Positions 1 through 8,382 of a stretch of 38,316 nt of DNA are shown here, piece after piece (the stretch's first letter is position 1; each line of letters opens with the position of its first letter). The notes under the pieces were generated by a model. It did not search any database and was not told the DNA's origin. It saw only the letters and a program-made list of their open reading frames with translations. The stretch is from an uncultured Acidobacteriota bacterium. Its GTDB lineage: Bacteria > Acidobacteriota > Terriglobia > Bryobacterales > Bryobacteraceae. Both the position numbers and the translations under genes were made by a program. The DNA lies in assembly GCA_900696665.1 (NCBI GenBank), contig CAADGY010000102.1:1-38316 (forward strand). The letters run 5' to 3'.

Positions 1-708
1 ATCGGCGGCGCCATCCGCATCGAGACTCGTGCAAGCGACATTGTTCGTGCAAGCAATGCGGGTGGGAGCGTGGAACTCAAAGGCAGGGGGCACGACCTGG
101 AATTGGACACTATCTCCGGCCCGGTCACCATAACCGCCAGCTACTATGGCGACGTCGAACTGCGCAATCTGAAACAGTCTCTGCGGTGGAGTGCCGGCGA
201 AAACCAGTTCAACCTGGAACAACTTCCCGGTGAGCTCCGGATGGATCTGGGAGAGGTCAGCGGATCGGACATTGTGGGTCCGGTCAAAATCTCCGCCCGT
301 TCGCGTGACATCGAACTCTCAGATTTTACGGGAGCGCTGGAGATCTCCATAGATCGGGGAGATATTCACCTCAGACCGGTGAAACTGCCTCTGTCGCCAA
401 TGAATGTACGCTCGCACTCCGGCAACATCGAAGTAGCGCTGCCGCCGAAAGCGGAATTTGCGGTCAAGGCGGTCTCCCGGCGCGGCGATATCGAAAATGA
501 TTTCGGTCCGCCGCTCGAGCAAACTCAAGACGGCCGCGGCTTTGAACTGGTGGGAGCAGTGGGCAAAGGGCCCTTACTCAACCTGACATCGGACCGGGGT
601 ACGGTCTCCTTTAGAAAGGGTTCCGCATTCGAGCAGAGCACCCCTCCTTTGCCGCCAAGAGCACCAAAGCCGCCCAGGGCGACCTCGCTCACGGTCATCG
701 ATCAGTAG
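1..708 (+). CDS. DUF4097-type beta-strand repeat protein, 5'-truncated
   Basis: The reading frame is open from the first base and ends at TAG 706-708, so only the C-terminal 235 residues are present. The visible part is a run of short beta-strand repeats with alternating hydrophobic and polar residues and recurring S-G-x-I/V and R-G-D-I motifs (for example SGNIEV and RRGDIE). This is typical of the DUF4097/putative-adhesin beta-helix-like fold, often found on envelope-associated proteins. The last 30 residues are a Pro-rich tail. The N-terminal region, which would show a signal peptide or membrane anchor, lies outside the window. Its 3' end overlaps the convergent TPR gene by 14 bases. The function is unknown, and the family assignment rests on repeat character only. 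Confidence 0.75.
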   Translation: MGGAIRIETRASDIVRASNAGGSVELKGRGHDLELDTISGPVTITASYYGDVELRNLKQSLRWSAGENQFNLEQLPGELRMDLGEVSGSDIVGPVKISARSRDIELSDFTGALEISIDRGDIHLRPVKLPLSPMNVRSHSGNIEVALPPKAEFAVKAVSRRGDIENDFGPPLEQTQDGRGFELVGAVGKGPLLNLTSDRGTVSFRKGSAFEQSTPPLPPRAPKPPRATSLTVIDQ

Positions 709-1045
709 CTACGCCGTAGCGGGAGAGCAGTTCGATACCGGCGCTGTTCCCACTGCTCTCCGCACTACGCGCGTGTTTCCATGCCGCCGGGTAATCTCCC
801 TTCACCGCATACATTTCGGCAAGAGCAACGTGCGCTCCGGCGAAGCCCGCATCGAGGCGCACCGCTTCGAGCAGCAATCCCAAAGCCTCTTCGGCCCGGC
901 CGTCGATCCGGTATAGCTGTGCCAGGTTGTAGTAAGGCGCGGCGTTCTCGGGGTCGCGTCCAATCCACTCCATCTGCTCGCGGATGTGCTTTTCAGTCTC
1001 ATGCCGCAAGGCAAAATCGATCAGATCACTGCGCCAGAACGGCAT
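695..1045 (-). CDS. Small TPR-repeat protein
   Basis: This is a 116-residue protein. The central part (about residues 32-100) contains two to three tetratricopeptide helices with the expected small and large positions, such as APYYNLAQLYRIDGRAEEAL and AHVALAEMYAVKGDYPAAW. TPRs mediate protein-protein contacts, and the partner is unknown. There is no signal peptide or membrane segment, so it is probably cytoplasmic. The ATG lies 3 nt after the glycerate 2-kinase stop, so it is very likely the last gene of the shikimate kinase - glycerate kinase - TPR transcript. Its end overlaps the end of the convergent DUF4097 gene. Confidence 0.75.
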   Translation of the reverse strand: MPFWRSDLIDFALRHETEKHIREQMEWIGRDPENAAPYYNLAQLYRIDGRAEEALGLLLEAVRLDAGFAGAHVALAEMYAVKGDYPAAWKHARSAESSGNSAGIELLSRYGVATDR

Positions 1046-1048
1046 GTG

Positions 1049-2380
1049 TCAGCCCGCCACCAGAACGAGCCTGATGTCCATCACGTTCGTGTTGGTCGGC
1101 CCCGTTTTGACAAGATCGCCGAGCGGTTCAAAGAAATGATAGGAGTCGTTGAAGGAGAGCGCGTTGCTTGCGCTCATGCCTGCCTTGTCGCTGCGTGCAA
1201 TCGTGTTGCCATCCGCAATCGCGCCCGCGGCATCTGTCGGCCCGTCGGTGCCGTCGGTGCCTCCGCTCAACACGACAACATTTCGAAGGCCGGAGATATC
1301 CATGGCTGCCGCCAGCACAAATTCCTGATTGCGTCCGCCGAGTCCTTCACCTCGAATCGTCACCGTGGTTTCCCCGCCGGAAATCAGGCAGCAGGGAGGC
1401 TTCAACGGCCTTCCGGAAGTGAGGATCTCTTTCGCTATCGCCGCGTGCATCCGCGCGATCTCCCGCGTCTCGCCTTCGATGAAGGTCGACAATACCAGCG
1501 GCTTCAGCTTCAACTCACGGGCGCGTTTCACCGCCGCATCCACCGCCAGCCGGTTACTTCCAACCACCACGTTGCGCGTACGCTCGAAGACCGGATCGCC
1601 GGGTTTGGGTGTATCTTCCACAACACCGGAGATACCGTCTTCGATTCGGCGCTTCACCGCGGGCGGAACGTGACCTTCGATGCCGTATCTTTCGAGCACG
1701 TCTCGCGCATCGGCGAAGGTCGAGGAGTCCGGCGCCGCCGGGCCCGAGCCGATCACGTCCAGGTCGTCCCCGATGACGTCGGACAAAAGCAGACTCAATA
1801 CCGTCGCGGGCGAAGCCAGGCGCGCCAGTTGCCCGCCCTTAAGCAGCGACAGGTGCTTTCGGACCGAATTGATCTCGTGAATGGAGGCGCCCGAATTCAG
1901 CAGCAGCTTCGTGGTTTGCTGCTTTTCCTCGAGCGTCACCCCAGGAGCGGGCGCCGGCATCAGGGCCGAAGCACCCCCCGAGATCAGGCAGAGCACCAGG
2001 TCTTTTTCTCCCGCGTGCGACACAATTCCGGCGATTCGCTCCGCCCCCCGCACACCCCGCTTATCAGGCACCGGGTGGCTCGCCTCGTTCAGTTCAATAC
2101 GCCGGAGAGGAAGCGTATGCCCGTCTTTCACGTTGATGAATCCACCTGAGATCCGCCTCCCGAGCAGCGTCTCCACCGCCTTTGCCATGGCCGCGCCCGC
2201 CTTGCCGGCGCCAACGACGAATATCTTCCCGAAGTTCTTTAGGTGGTATTTCCTTCCGTCCACCAGGAGAACATCGTCCTCCACGCGAACGTGCCGGCGG
2301 ACAGCTTGCACCGGGTCAGCCGCCTTCAACGCCGTTTGAAAGATCTGTAGCGCGTGCTTTCTAAGAGTGGATTCAGTCAT
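1049..2380 (-). CDS. Glycerate 2-kinase (MOFRL/GckA family)
   Basis: The 443-residue protein, read from ATG 2380 (MTESTLRKHALQIF), matches the usual length of the bacterial GckA/TtuD glycerate kinases. These phosphorylate D-glycerate to 2-phosphoglycerate in serine, glyoxylate or sugar-acid breakdown. Motifs in order: GAGKAGAAMAKA near the N-terminus, SGGASALMPAPAPG, the DVIGSGPAAPDSSTF loop, SGGETTVTIRGEGLGGRNQE, and GTDGTDGPTDAAGA in the C-terminal MOFRL domain. The frame stays open 64 codons upstream, but that extension would overlap the shikimate kinase gene and looks non-coding, so I use the internal ATG. It sits 73 nt downstream of shikimate kinase and 3 nt upstream of the TPR gene. The family call is firm; the physiological pathway is inferred. 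Confidence 0.9.
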   Translation of the reverse strand: MTESTLRKHALQIFQTALKAADPVQAVRRHVRVEDDVLLVDGRKYHLKNFGKIFVVGAGKAGAAMAKAVETLLGRRISGGFINVKDGHTLPLRRIELNEASHPVPDKRGVRGAERIAGIVSHAGEKDLVLCLISGGASALMPAPAPGVTLEEKQQTTKLLLNSGASIHEINSVRKHLSLLKGGQLARLASPATVLSLLLSDVIGDDLDVIGSGPAAPDSSTFADARDVLERYGIEGHVPPAVKRRIEDGISGVVEDTPKPGDPVFERTRNVVVGSNRLAVDAAVKRARELKLKPLVLSTFIEGETREIARMHAAIAKEILTSGRPLKPPCCLISGGETTVTIRGEGLGGRNQEFVLAAAMDISGLRNVVVLSGGTDGTDGPTDAAGAIADGNTIARSDKAGMSASNALSFNDSYHFFEPLGDLVKTGPTNTNVMDIRLVLVAG

Positions 2381-2453
2381 AAACAGGCACGGCTCCGTTT
2401 TTGAGCCGCGATCGCGAGTGAGCGGCGGCTGCAACACATTTGTCAACAAGCTC

Positions 2454-2981
2454 CTAAAAAATCGGCAGGGCAAGAATCGAGCGGACAGGCTGTTCCGGAT
2501 CGTCACTGCCGATTTCGATCCGGTAATCCGCCTGCTCGTAGGCTGCCCTCCGGCTGTGATAGAGATCCTCAAACCGTTTCGGGTCTCGCGCCAGCGGTCT
2601 GTGCGCGGCGCGTGCGACGCGCGCCTTCACCGTCGCAAAAGGACAATCGAGCCAGATTGTGATCCCGTTCTCCTTGAGCAGATCCCGATTGCGAGGTTCA
2701 ACGAAAGCGCCGCCCCCCAGCGCCAGCACCATGGGATGTCCCGCTTCCACCATACTGATCCGCCGCTTTATGGCCTCGCGCTCAATTCTGCGGAACTCCT
2801 GCTCGCCGGATTTCTCGAAGATCTCAAAAATAGGGACTCCCTGCTCCGCCTCGATCTGCTCGTCCACGTCGATGAAGTTCCAGCCAAGGCGGTCCGCCAG
2901 AAGCCGTCCCACAGTGGACTTTCCCGATCCCATGAAGCCTACCAGGTAGATGCCGGGCGTGCGCTTGAGCTTGAGTATCAT
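2454..2981 (-). CDS. aroK: Shikimate kinase
   Basis: A 175-residue P-loop kinase catalysing ATP-dependent 3-phosphorylation of shikimate on the way to chorismate. Visible motifs are the Walker A GFMGSGKST (residues 15-23, Lys21), the D-V-D substrate and metal site (Asp38/Asp40), the GGG shikimate-binding turn (about residues 89-91), the lid arginine in HRPLARD (about 127-133) and the late RRAAYEQADYRIE segment typical of AroK. Length fits the family. It is the first gene of a minus-strand group with glycerate kinase and TPR. The start is slightly uncertain: a GGAG directly abuts ATG 2981, leaving no normal spacer, but no better in-frame start precedes the P-loop. Confidence 0.93.
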   Translation of the reverse strand: MILKLKRTPGIYLVGFMGSGKSTVGRLLADRLGWNFIDVDEQIEAEQGVPIFEIFEKSGEQEFRRIEREAIKRRISMVEAGHPMVLALGGGAFVEPRNRDLLKENGITIWLDCPFATVKARVARAAHRPLARDPKRFEDLYHSRRAAYEQADYRIEIGSDDPEQPVRSILALPIF

Positions 2982-3066
2982 CTCCTATTGAGATCATAGA
3001 GGAAACCGCTAGCGGCATTGGCAGGCTCTCGAAATAGCGCTCGCCGATGTTGGTATCGTAGTCATC

Positions 3067-3933
3067 GTGGCATGGCACGATATCCGCGACCCCGGGGACC
3101 CCGAGCTTGACCGTCTCGCTGCGCAATACCAGCTTCATCCGCTCCACATTGAGGACTGCCGGCACCGGAACCAGAACGCCAAACTTGAGGAAGGGCCAGG
3201 CTACCTCTTCGTTGTGCTGAAGCCTGTTCTGCTCAACCGGGATCAAACGCTCGACGTATTCGATCTCGATCTCTTCATCGGGAAAGATTTTGTGATTTCG
3301 GTGGAGGGGGGAGACTGCCCGAGCGCCAGGGAGATTTTAACCCAGGTGCGCGGCCAGGAGGCGCGGCTCCGTCCGGATCAGGTGTTTTACCGCGTGATGG
3401 ACGGAATCGTGGACACCTACGCTCCTGTCCTGGACGGGCTGAACGAAGAGATCGATCGCCTGGAGGACGAGGTGCTGGAGTCCCCCCAACCTCGCACCCT
3501 CCAGAAAGTTCTCTCTACGAAACGCTGCCTCAACACGATGCGCCGCGTGATGGCGAATACCCGTGATGTAACGGCTCACCTGCAACGCAGCGGCACCGAA
3601 CTGGTGGATCCCCAGCTTTGGCCCTTTTTCCGTGACGTCTACGATCACATCGCCCGCAATCTGGACACCATCGATATGCAGCGCGACCTGCTCACCGGCT
3701 CAATGGATATTTACCTTTCAAGCGTGGCTAACCGCACTAGCCAAGTGATGAAAGTGCTGACCGTTCTTGGCACCGCCGCACTACCCGCCCTGGTGATATC
3801 GGGGTTCTATGGAATGAATCTGCACAGTCTGCCATGGGCCAACTCACCTTACGGGTTGGCTATAGTGGCCGCGCTCATAGTCCTCACCACTACAGGACTG
3901 CTGTATGCACTGCGAAAGCTTCATTGGTTCTGA
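3067..3933 (+). CDS. corA: CorA-family divalent metal ion transporter
   Basis: A 288-residue protein. The N-terminal cytoplasmic domain (about 1-225) starts with AWHDIRDP and LHPLHIEDCRHRNQNAK, a form common in CorA-like proteins. Two transmembrane helices follow: VMKVLTVLGTAALPALVISG, ending in the YGMN selectivity motif, then GLAIVAALIVLTTTGLLYAL with a basic C-terminal tail. The family forms pentameric inner-membrane channels for Mg2+, Co2+ or Ni2+. The start is GTG 3067; the frame has a stop at 3010 and no ATG, GTG or TTG between. The N-terminal domain is short for CorA. It is divergent from shikimate kinase across 85 nt, and its last 44 nt overlap the end of the convergent hemerythrin gene. 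Confidence 0.9.
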   Translation: MAWHDIRDPGDPELDRLAAQYQLHPLHIEDCRHRNQNAKLEEGPGYLFVVLKPVLLNRDQTLDVFDLDLFIGKDFVISVEGGDCPSAREILTQVRGQEARLRPDQVFYRVMDGIVDTYAPVLDGLNEEIDRLEDEVLESPQPRTLQKVLSTKRCLNTMRRVMANTRDVTAHLQRSGTELVDPQLWPFFRDVYDHIARNLDTIDMQRDLLTGSMDIYLSSVANRTSQVMKVLTVLGTAALPALVISGFYGMNLHSLPWANSPYGLAIVAALIVLTTTGLLYALRKLHWF

Positions 3934-4351
3934 GTGTCCGCGGCGACCGTTTCTCAACCTCCATATAGGCGGGTCTATCGTACAGCTCCACGTGCTCTTT
4001 GAACTCCTGCAACAACTCGAAGGCATCCAACGCAGCCAGAGGCATGCTGTCACCAGCCGCCCGGTCGCGGGCGCACCGGAACCTGTCAAGAAGCTCCCGA
4101 TGCAAAGCAGCGTGATCATCTACCTGCCCGTAGCCGTGATCCCGCAGGAAGCCTTCCTCGTGCGCGAAGTGTTCTTCGCAAAAAGTGATCGACCGGTCCA
4201 GAACATAAATGATCAGGGCGCCGTCCGCTCCGGACAGAATAGCGCTCTTCAGGGTTCCAAGCTCCAGGTCAATTACGTCGTGTTCCGCTTCAAGAGCAAC
4301 GATCGCGGCACCGTGTTCCGCTACAGCCGGAGTTGCCGTTGGGTTATTCAT
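3890..4351 (-). CDS. Bacteriohemerythrin
   Basis: The 153-residue single-domain protein contains the full di-iron ligand set in canonical spacing: His24, His61 with Glu65 (HFAHE), His80 with His84 (HAALH), and His120 with Asp125 (HVELYD). Hemerythrins bind O2 reversibly and serve in oxygen storage, delivery or sensing; no partner domain is fused here, so storage or buffering is most likely. A GGAG precedes ATG 4351 by 6 nt. It lies 76 nt downstream of catalase on the same strand, so joint expression in an oxygen or peroxide response is plausible. Its 3' end overlaps corA by 44 nt. Confidence 0.92.
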   Translation of the reverse strand: MNNPTATPAVAEHGAAIVALEAEHDVIDLELGTLKSAILSGADGALIIYVLDRSITFCEEHFAHEEGFLRDHGYGQVDDHAALHRELLDRFRCARDRAAGDSMPLAALDAFELLQEFKEHVELYDRPAYMEVEKRSPRTLRTNEAFAVHTAVL

Positions 4352-4427
4352 AGTTCTCCACCTGGGCAGCTAAGTAGTATGTGCACTCAGGCGGAAAGGA
4401 TCTCAGGCGAACAGCGAATGCGCCCGT

Positions 4428-5897
4428 CTATTCTGCCTTGGTGGAAGAACTCTTCGTCTTATTCCGTGCGAGCGCCGCGCGTACACCGGCGCCATAGGCG
4501 CCATCCACCTGATCGAAGAGTGCGCACTGCCGCTCCACAATCTCTTCGGGCACTCCTTCCATGGCATCGGCAATATTGCTGAACAGCCGCTCCTTTTGAC
4601 CTTCATCAAACAGCCGGAATAGCGCCCGGGGCTGAGTGAAATCGTCATTGCCCTCCGGGTGGCCGTAACGGGAAGCATCACCGGAAATCCTTAGCGGCGG
4701 CTCGGCGACCGATGGGTCCTGCACCGGCCCACCGAAGCTGTTCGGCTCATAGTAGGCATCCGGGTTACCCGTATCGTTCTGGAAGAATCGCATGGGACCA
4801 TCCTTGTGGTAATGGCGGACCGGACACCTCGGCGCATTCACAGGTAGCGCTTCATAATGCGCGCCCAACCGGTAGCGATGCGCGTCGGCATAGGAAAAGA
4901 TGCGGGCTTGCAGCATTTTGTCCGGGCTGAAGCCGATGCCGGGGACAACGTTGGACGGACTGAAAGCAGCCTGTTCGATATCTGCAAAGTAGTTGCGCGG
5001 ATTCCGGTTAAGTTCCACCATGCCGGCCTCGATCAGAGGATAGTCCGCGTGCGGCCAAACCTTGGTGAGATCGAACGGGTTGTACCAGGTTTTCTCCGCA
5101 TCCAACTCCGGCATGATCTGAACAAACATCTTCCACCGGGGAAAGTCTCCGGTTTCGATGGCTCCGAACAGGTCCTCCTGGTAGCTTTCCCGCGTGCGGC
5201 CGATTACCTCCGCCGCCTCCTGGTTTGTCAGATGGCGATGCCCCTGCTGCGTCTTGAAGTGGAACTTGACCCAGAATCTTTCGCTGGCATCGTTCCAGAA
5301 GCTGTATGTGTGACTGCCATAGCCATTCATGAATCGCGGACTTACGGGAATCCCGCGATCGGACATAAGGATCGTCACCTGGTGAAGGCTCTCGGGGCTC
5401 AACGACCAGAAATCCCACATCGCGGTCGCGCTGCGCAGGTTCGTCCGGGGATGCCGCTTCTGTGTATGAATGAAATCGGGGAACTTCAGCGGATCGCGAA
5501 CGAAAAACACCGGGGTGTTGTTGCCAACCAGATCCCAGTTCCCTTCCTCGGTGTAATACTTCATGGCAAAACCGCGCACGTCGCGTTCGGCGTCGGCCGC
5601 GCCCAGTTCGCCGGCGACGGTGGAGAAACGGATTAGAAGCTCCGTCGCTTTGCCAACCTGGCTGAAGAGCTTTGCCCGCGTGTAACGCGTGATATCGTTC
5701 GTGACAGTGAAGGAGCCGAATGCTCCCCATCCCTTGGCATGAACTACTCGCTCCGGGATGCGCTCGCGGTTCTGATGGGCCAGTTTTTCAAGTAATTGAT
5801 AGTCCTGCAATAAAATGGGGCCACGGCTTCCCGCGGTAAGACTGTTCTGATTATCGGCGACCGGGGCGCCGGCACTGGTAGTCAAGCGATTTTTCAT
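4428..5897 (-). CDS. katA: Monofunctional heme catalase (small-subunit, KatA type)
   Basis: A 489-residue protein read from ATG 5897, with GGGAG upstream at a good distance. It decomposes H2O2 to water and O2. Catalase landmarks: distal His53 in [12 protein letters not shown], distal Asn at 126-127 in [11 protein letters not shown], and the proximal heme ligand Tyr336 in [14 protein letters not shown]. The length fits the small-subunit clade with no C-terminal flavodoxin-like domain. The frame is open 21 codons upstream, but the ribosome site supports the internal ATG. There is no obvious signal peptide, so it is probably cytoplasmic. Hemerythrin follows on the same strand. Confidence 0.95.
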   Translation of the reverse strand: MKNRLTTSAGAPVADNQNSLTAGSRGPILLQDYQLLEKLAHQNRERIPERVVHAKGWGAFGSFTVTNDITRYTRAKLFSQVGKATELLIRFSTVAGELGAADAERDVRGFAMKYYTEEGNWDLVGNNTPVFFVRDPLKFPDFIHTQKRHPRTNLRSATAMWDFWSLSPESLHQVTILMSDRGIPVSPRFMNGYGSHTYSFWNDASERFWVKFHFKTQQGHRHLTNQEAAEVIGRTRESYQEDLFGAIETGDFPRWKMFVQIMPELDAEKTWYNPFDLTKVWPHADYPLIEAGMVELNRNPRNYFADIEQAAFSPSNVVPGIGFSPDKMLQARIFSYADAHRYRLGAHYEALPVNAPRCPVRHYHKDGPMRFFQNDTGNPDAYYEPNSFGGPVQDPSVAEPPLRISGDASRYGHPEGNDDFTQPRALFRLFDEGQKERLFSNIADAMEGVPEEIVERQCALFDQVDGAYGAGVRAALARNKTKSSSTKAE

Positions 5898-6087
5898 AGT
5901 TTGTACTCCCAATATCTCGTTAATCCAGTGTACCTTCCCCCGGAAGGCCCCGTACATCACACTCCGGCAACCGGGATGAAGGGCTCTTGCGGAGCAGATT
6001 CATAAACCAAAGACGCCACCGCGCCGGATTTAGTATTGCCGTGGTCCGCCGGCCTGAGAGACAATCTACTCAACAACGGAGGGCTGC

Positions 6088-6762
6088 ATGAGACTTGCTT
6101 CTTGGCTGCTGCTACTTGTGTTATCTCCCGCCTGGTGCCAGGTCGCTCGCGAAGCCAATCGGGATTACCAGACGCCTGAAGGGCGCGCCAAGGTTGTGGG
6201 AATTCTGGAATCGCCTTCCCGTTTAGCAAATCTTCGGCCCGCAGAGCTCGTTTCGCGGCTGGAGGTCCGCCGCAGTTCAACGGTCGTAGATCTTGGAACC
6301 GGAACAGGCAACCTGCTGGAGGACCTGAGCGCGGCAGTCGGACCCGACGGGCGTGTCGTCGCCGAGGACATACAGCAGGATTTCCTCGACCGCGCCCGGA
6401 ATCGCATGCGCAAGTCCGGGTTGAAGAACGTGACGTTTGTGCTGGGCACGGAACCGGATCCCAAGCTGCCGGCAGGCGCCGCCGATCTCGTCATCGTGCT
6501 GGACGCCTATCATCATTTCAATTACCCCGAGCGGATGCTGGCCGCCATCAGGCGGAGCCTGCACCCGGGCGGCCGCCTGGCAATCGTGGAATACCACAAA
6601 AAGCGAGGTGCGATGGAGATTTCTCCGGACTTCGCGCTCACGCATATCCGCGCCGGCGCCGCGCAGGTCGTCGAGGAAGTCAAAGCCGCGGGGTACGATT
6701 TACTCTGGCAGCGCGAGCATGCGCCGGGACGGCAATATATCGCCATGTTCCGTGTGCACTGA
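6088..6762 (+). CDS. Class I SAM-dependent methyltransferase with N-terminal signal peptide
   Basis: A 224-residue protein with a GGAGG site 6 nt before ATG 6088. Residues 1-18 look like a cleavable signal (MRLASWLLLLVLSPAWCQ). The rest is a Rossmann-fold methyltransferase: motif I VVDLGTGTGNLLEDL (about 66-80), an acidic residue after strand 2 (VVAEDI), motif II/III region ADLVIVLDAYHHF, and a LHPGGRLAIVEY strand typical of Methyltransf_11/25. The acceptor is unknown. An exported methyltransferase is odd because SAM is cytoplasmic; either the signal acts as a membrane anchor facing inward or the protein uses another ligand. The hydrolase gene starts 33 nt downstream, so the two are likely co-transcribed. 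Confidence 0.85.
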   Translation: MRLASWLLLLVLSPAWCQVAREANRDYQTPEGRAKVVGILESPSRLANLRPAELVSRLEVRRSSTVVDLGTGTGNLLEDLSAAVGPDGRVVAEDIQQDFLDRARNRMRKSGLKNVTFVLGTEPDPKLPAGAADLVIVLDAYHHFNYPERMLAAIRRSLHPGGRLAIVEYHKKRGAMEISPDFALTHIRAGAAQVVEEVKAAGYDLLWQREHAPGRQYIAMFRVH

Positions 6763-6795
6763 CAAATGCAATCACCGGCGTTCGTGGAGGAAGTA

Positions 6796-8250
6796 GTGAG
6801 AACCGTTGCATTGTTATTTCTTATGGTGTGGTCCGGCGCACAAGCGGCCGGGCAGTTTGATCTCGTCATCGCCGGAGGCCGTGTAATGGACCCGGAGAGC
6901 GGGCTCAACGCCGTGCGGCACATCGGTATCCGCGGCGGGCGCATCGAGGCGATTTCGGAAAGCCCTCTGTCGGGAAAAGACGTGATCCAGGCCGGGGGAA
7001 GCATTGTCGCGCCAGGCTTCATCGATCTACACGCGCATGGCCAGACGAATGAGGCCAACGAGTACCAGGCGCACGATGGCGTAACCACGGCTCTGGAACT
7101 TGAGATCGGCGTTCCCTCGGTAGCGGCCTTTTTGAAATCCCGCGAGGGCCGGGCACTGCTGAATTTCGGTGCAACGGCGTCCCATGGCGCGATGCGCGCG
7201 ATGTCCATGCGCGACATGGCGCCGGATGCGGACGCAGCGCGGGACCCGCTGCAATTTGGCTACGAAATCACGGCCAAGGGACGCTATAAGCCGCTCACAC
7301 ATCCGGAAGAGTACACGCAACTGGCAGCCACACTGGAACGTGGCCTGCGCGAAGGCGGGCTCGGCATCGGAATGGCGCATCAATACTATCCGGCGGCGTC
7401 CCGGGAAGAGATTTTTCGGGTGTTTCAAATGGCCGCGAGGTGGAAGGTTCCGATCTTCGTCCATGTGCGCTCGATGAGCGTCGACGCGATGCAGGAAGTA
7501 ATTGCCAATGCGGCCGCTGCCGGCGCTTCGCTGCACATTGTTCACGTAAACAGCATGAGCCTTGGGGCGCTGCCGCTGGTTTTGGACATGATTGAATCCG
7601 CGCGCGACCGCGGGCTGGACATCACCACGGAAGCCTATCCCTACACGGCGGCGTCCACGTTCCTCGAATCCACGATGTTCGATGAGGGCTGGCAGCAGCG
7701 CCTCGGGATCTCCTATAACGATCTGCAATGGGTTCCCACCGGGGAGCGCCTCACTCAAGAGACTTTCGAGCGCTACCGGAAACAGGGCGGCTTCGTAATT
7801 ATGCATCTGATGAAGCCGGAGTGGATTCGGCGCGCCGTGACATCGCCATTCGTGATGATCGCCTCCGATGGCATGCCTTATGCCCCAGGCGCGCATCCGC
7901 GGAGCGCCGGGACGTTTTCTCGCGTGCTGGGCCTTTATGTGCGGGAGCAGCAAGCCCTTCCGTTGATGGATGCCATTGCGAAGATGACGATCATGCCCGC
8001 GCGCCGCCTGGAATCGATTGCGCCCGCGATGAAGGCGAAGGGCCGGATCCGGGTCCGTGCCGATGCGGACATTACGGTTTTTGACGCCGCCCGCGTGAAG
8101 GATACCGCCACCTTTGGCAAGGGGCTCAGCTTCTCTGATGGCATCCAGCATGTGCTGGTGAACGGCGTGGCGATCGTGCGCGACGGCAAGACCGTAGCAG
8201 GCGCATATCCTGGCAAGCCGGTGACGGGCGCTTACGGACGGCTTCGTTGA
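6796..8250 (+). CDS. Exported amidohydrolase, N-acyl-D-amino-acid deacylase-like
   Basis: I place the start at GTG 6796, because GGAGG at 6786-6790 lies five bases upstream and translation then opens with a signal peptide (RTVALLFLMVWSGAQA). An ATG at 6766 is possible but has no such site. The mature part has the amidohydrolase beta-sandwich start FDLVIAGGRVMDPESGLNAV, the metal-binding GFIDLHAHG (HxH), later His residues in PIFVHVRSMS and LHIVHVNSMS, and MIASDGMPYAPGAHPRS carrying the catalytic Asp. The order matches the D-aminoacylase/N-acyl-D-glutamate deacylase branch. Substrate is unproven; D-amino-acid or peptide scavenging in the periplasm is likely. An intrinsic terminator follows. 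Confidence 0.85.
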   Translation: MRTVALLFLMVWSGAQAAGQFDLVIAGGRVMDPESGLNAVRHIGIRGGRIEAISESPLSGKDVIQAGGSIVAPGFIDLHAHGQTNEANEYQAHDGVTTALELEIGVPSVAAFLKSREGRALLNFGATASHGAMRAMSMRDMAPDADAARDPLQFGYEITAKGRYKPLTHPEEYTQLAATLERGLREGGLGIGMAHQYYPAASREEIFRVFQMAARWKVPIFVHVRSMSVDAMQEVIANAAAAGASLHIVHVNSMSLGALPLVLDMIESARDRGLDITTEAYPYTAASTFLESTMFDEGWQQRLGISYNDLQWVPTGERLTQETFERYRKQGGFVIMHLMKPEWIRRAVTSPFVMIASDGMPYAPGAHPRSAGTFSRVLGLYVREQQALPLMDAIAKMTIMPARRLESIAPAMKAKGRIRVRADADITVFDAARVKDTATFGKGLSFSDGIQHVLVNGVAIVRDGKTVAGAYPGKPVTGAYGRLR

Positions 8251-8269
8251 ATTTGAAGATTTTCAAATT
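8250..8269 (+). other. AT-rich perfect hairpin after the hydrolase stop codon
   Basis: AATTTGAA and TTCAAATT form an 8-bp stem around a GATT loop, starting at the last base of the hydrolase stop codon. It is AT-only apart from one G-C pair on each side of the stem, and lies just ahead of a much stronger terminator. It may pair as part of the 3' end structure or be a protein-binding palindrome. Confidence 0.4.
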
Positions 8270-8293
8270 GTTTGAATAACTTAGCCCCGTTCT

Positions 8294-8325
8294 CCTGGGG
8301 CCGCCGCTCACCCCAGGTATTTTTT
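8294..8325 (+). terminator. Rho-independent terminator of the methyltransferase-hydrolase unit
   Basis: CCTGGGG (8294-8300) pairs with CCCCAGG (8311-8317) around a 10-nt loop, followed directly by TATTTTTT. This is the clearest intrinsic terminator in the window. It lies 44 nt after the hydrolase stop and 58 nt before the kinase start, so it separates the two transcripts. Confidence 0.85.
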
Positions 8326-8354
8326 GGCGCTTTCCTGGGCGGAAATCCGCCTTT

Positions 8355-8381
8355 GATATTAGGGAAGTTCCCTGGTATCCT
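8355..8381 (+). promoter_or_regulatory. Candidate promoter and palindromic operator of the kinase gene
   Basis: A -10-like GATATT (8355-8360) is followed at once by the odd palindrome AGGGAAGTTCCCT (8361-8373), then TATCCT (8376-8381) just before the ATG. The palindrome would overlap the initiating polymerase, a typical place for repressor binding. No clear -35 box is seen and the factor is unknown. If TATCCT is the real -10, transcription would start inside the gene and favour the ATG at 8398. Confidence 0.3.
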
Positions 8382-8382
8382 A

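Noticed and set aside
986..2149. Long open frame antisense to glycerate kinase
   Set aside because: GC-rich codon bias leaves long antisense frames; the protein lacks recognisable domains and the sense gene is clear. The same applies to 7027-8151 and 8380-9603 on the minus strand.
2381..2572. 64-residue N-terminal extension of glycerate kinase
   Set aside because: It overlaps shikimate kinase antisense-free but in another frame, has no family similarity, and the ATG at 2380 fits the family start.
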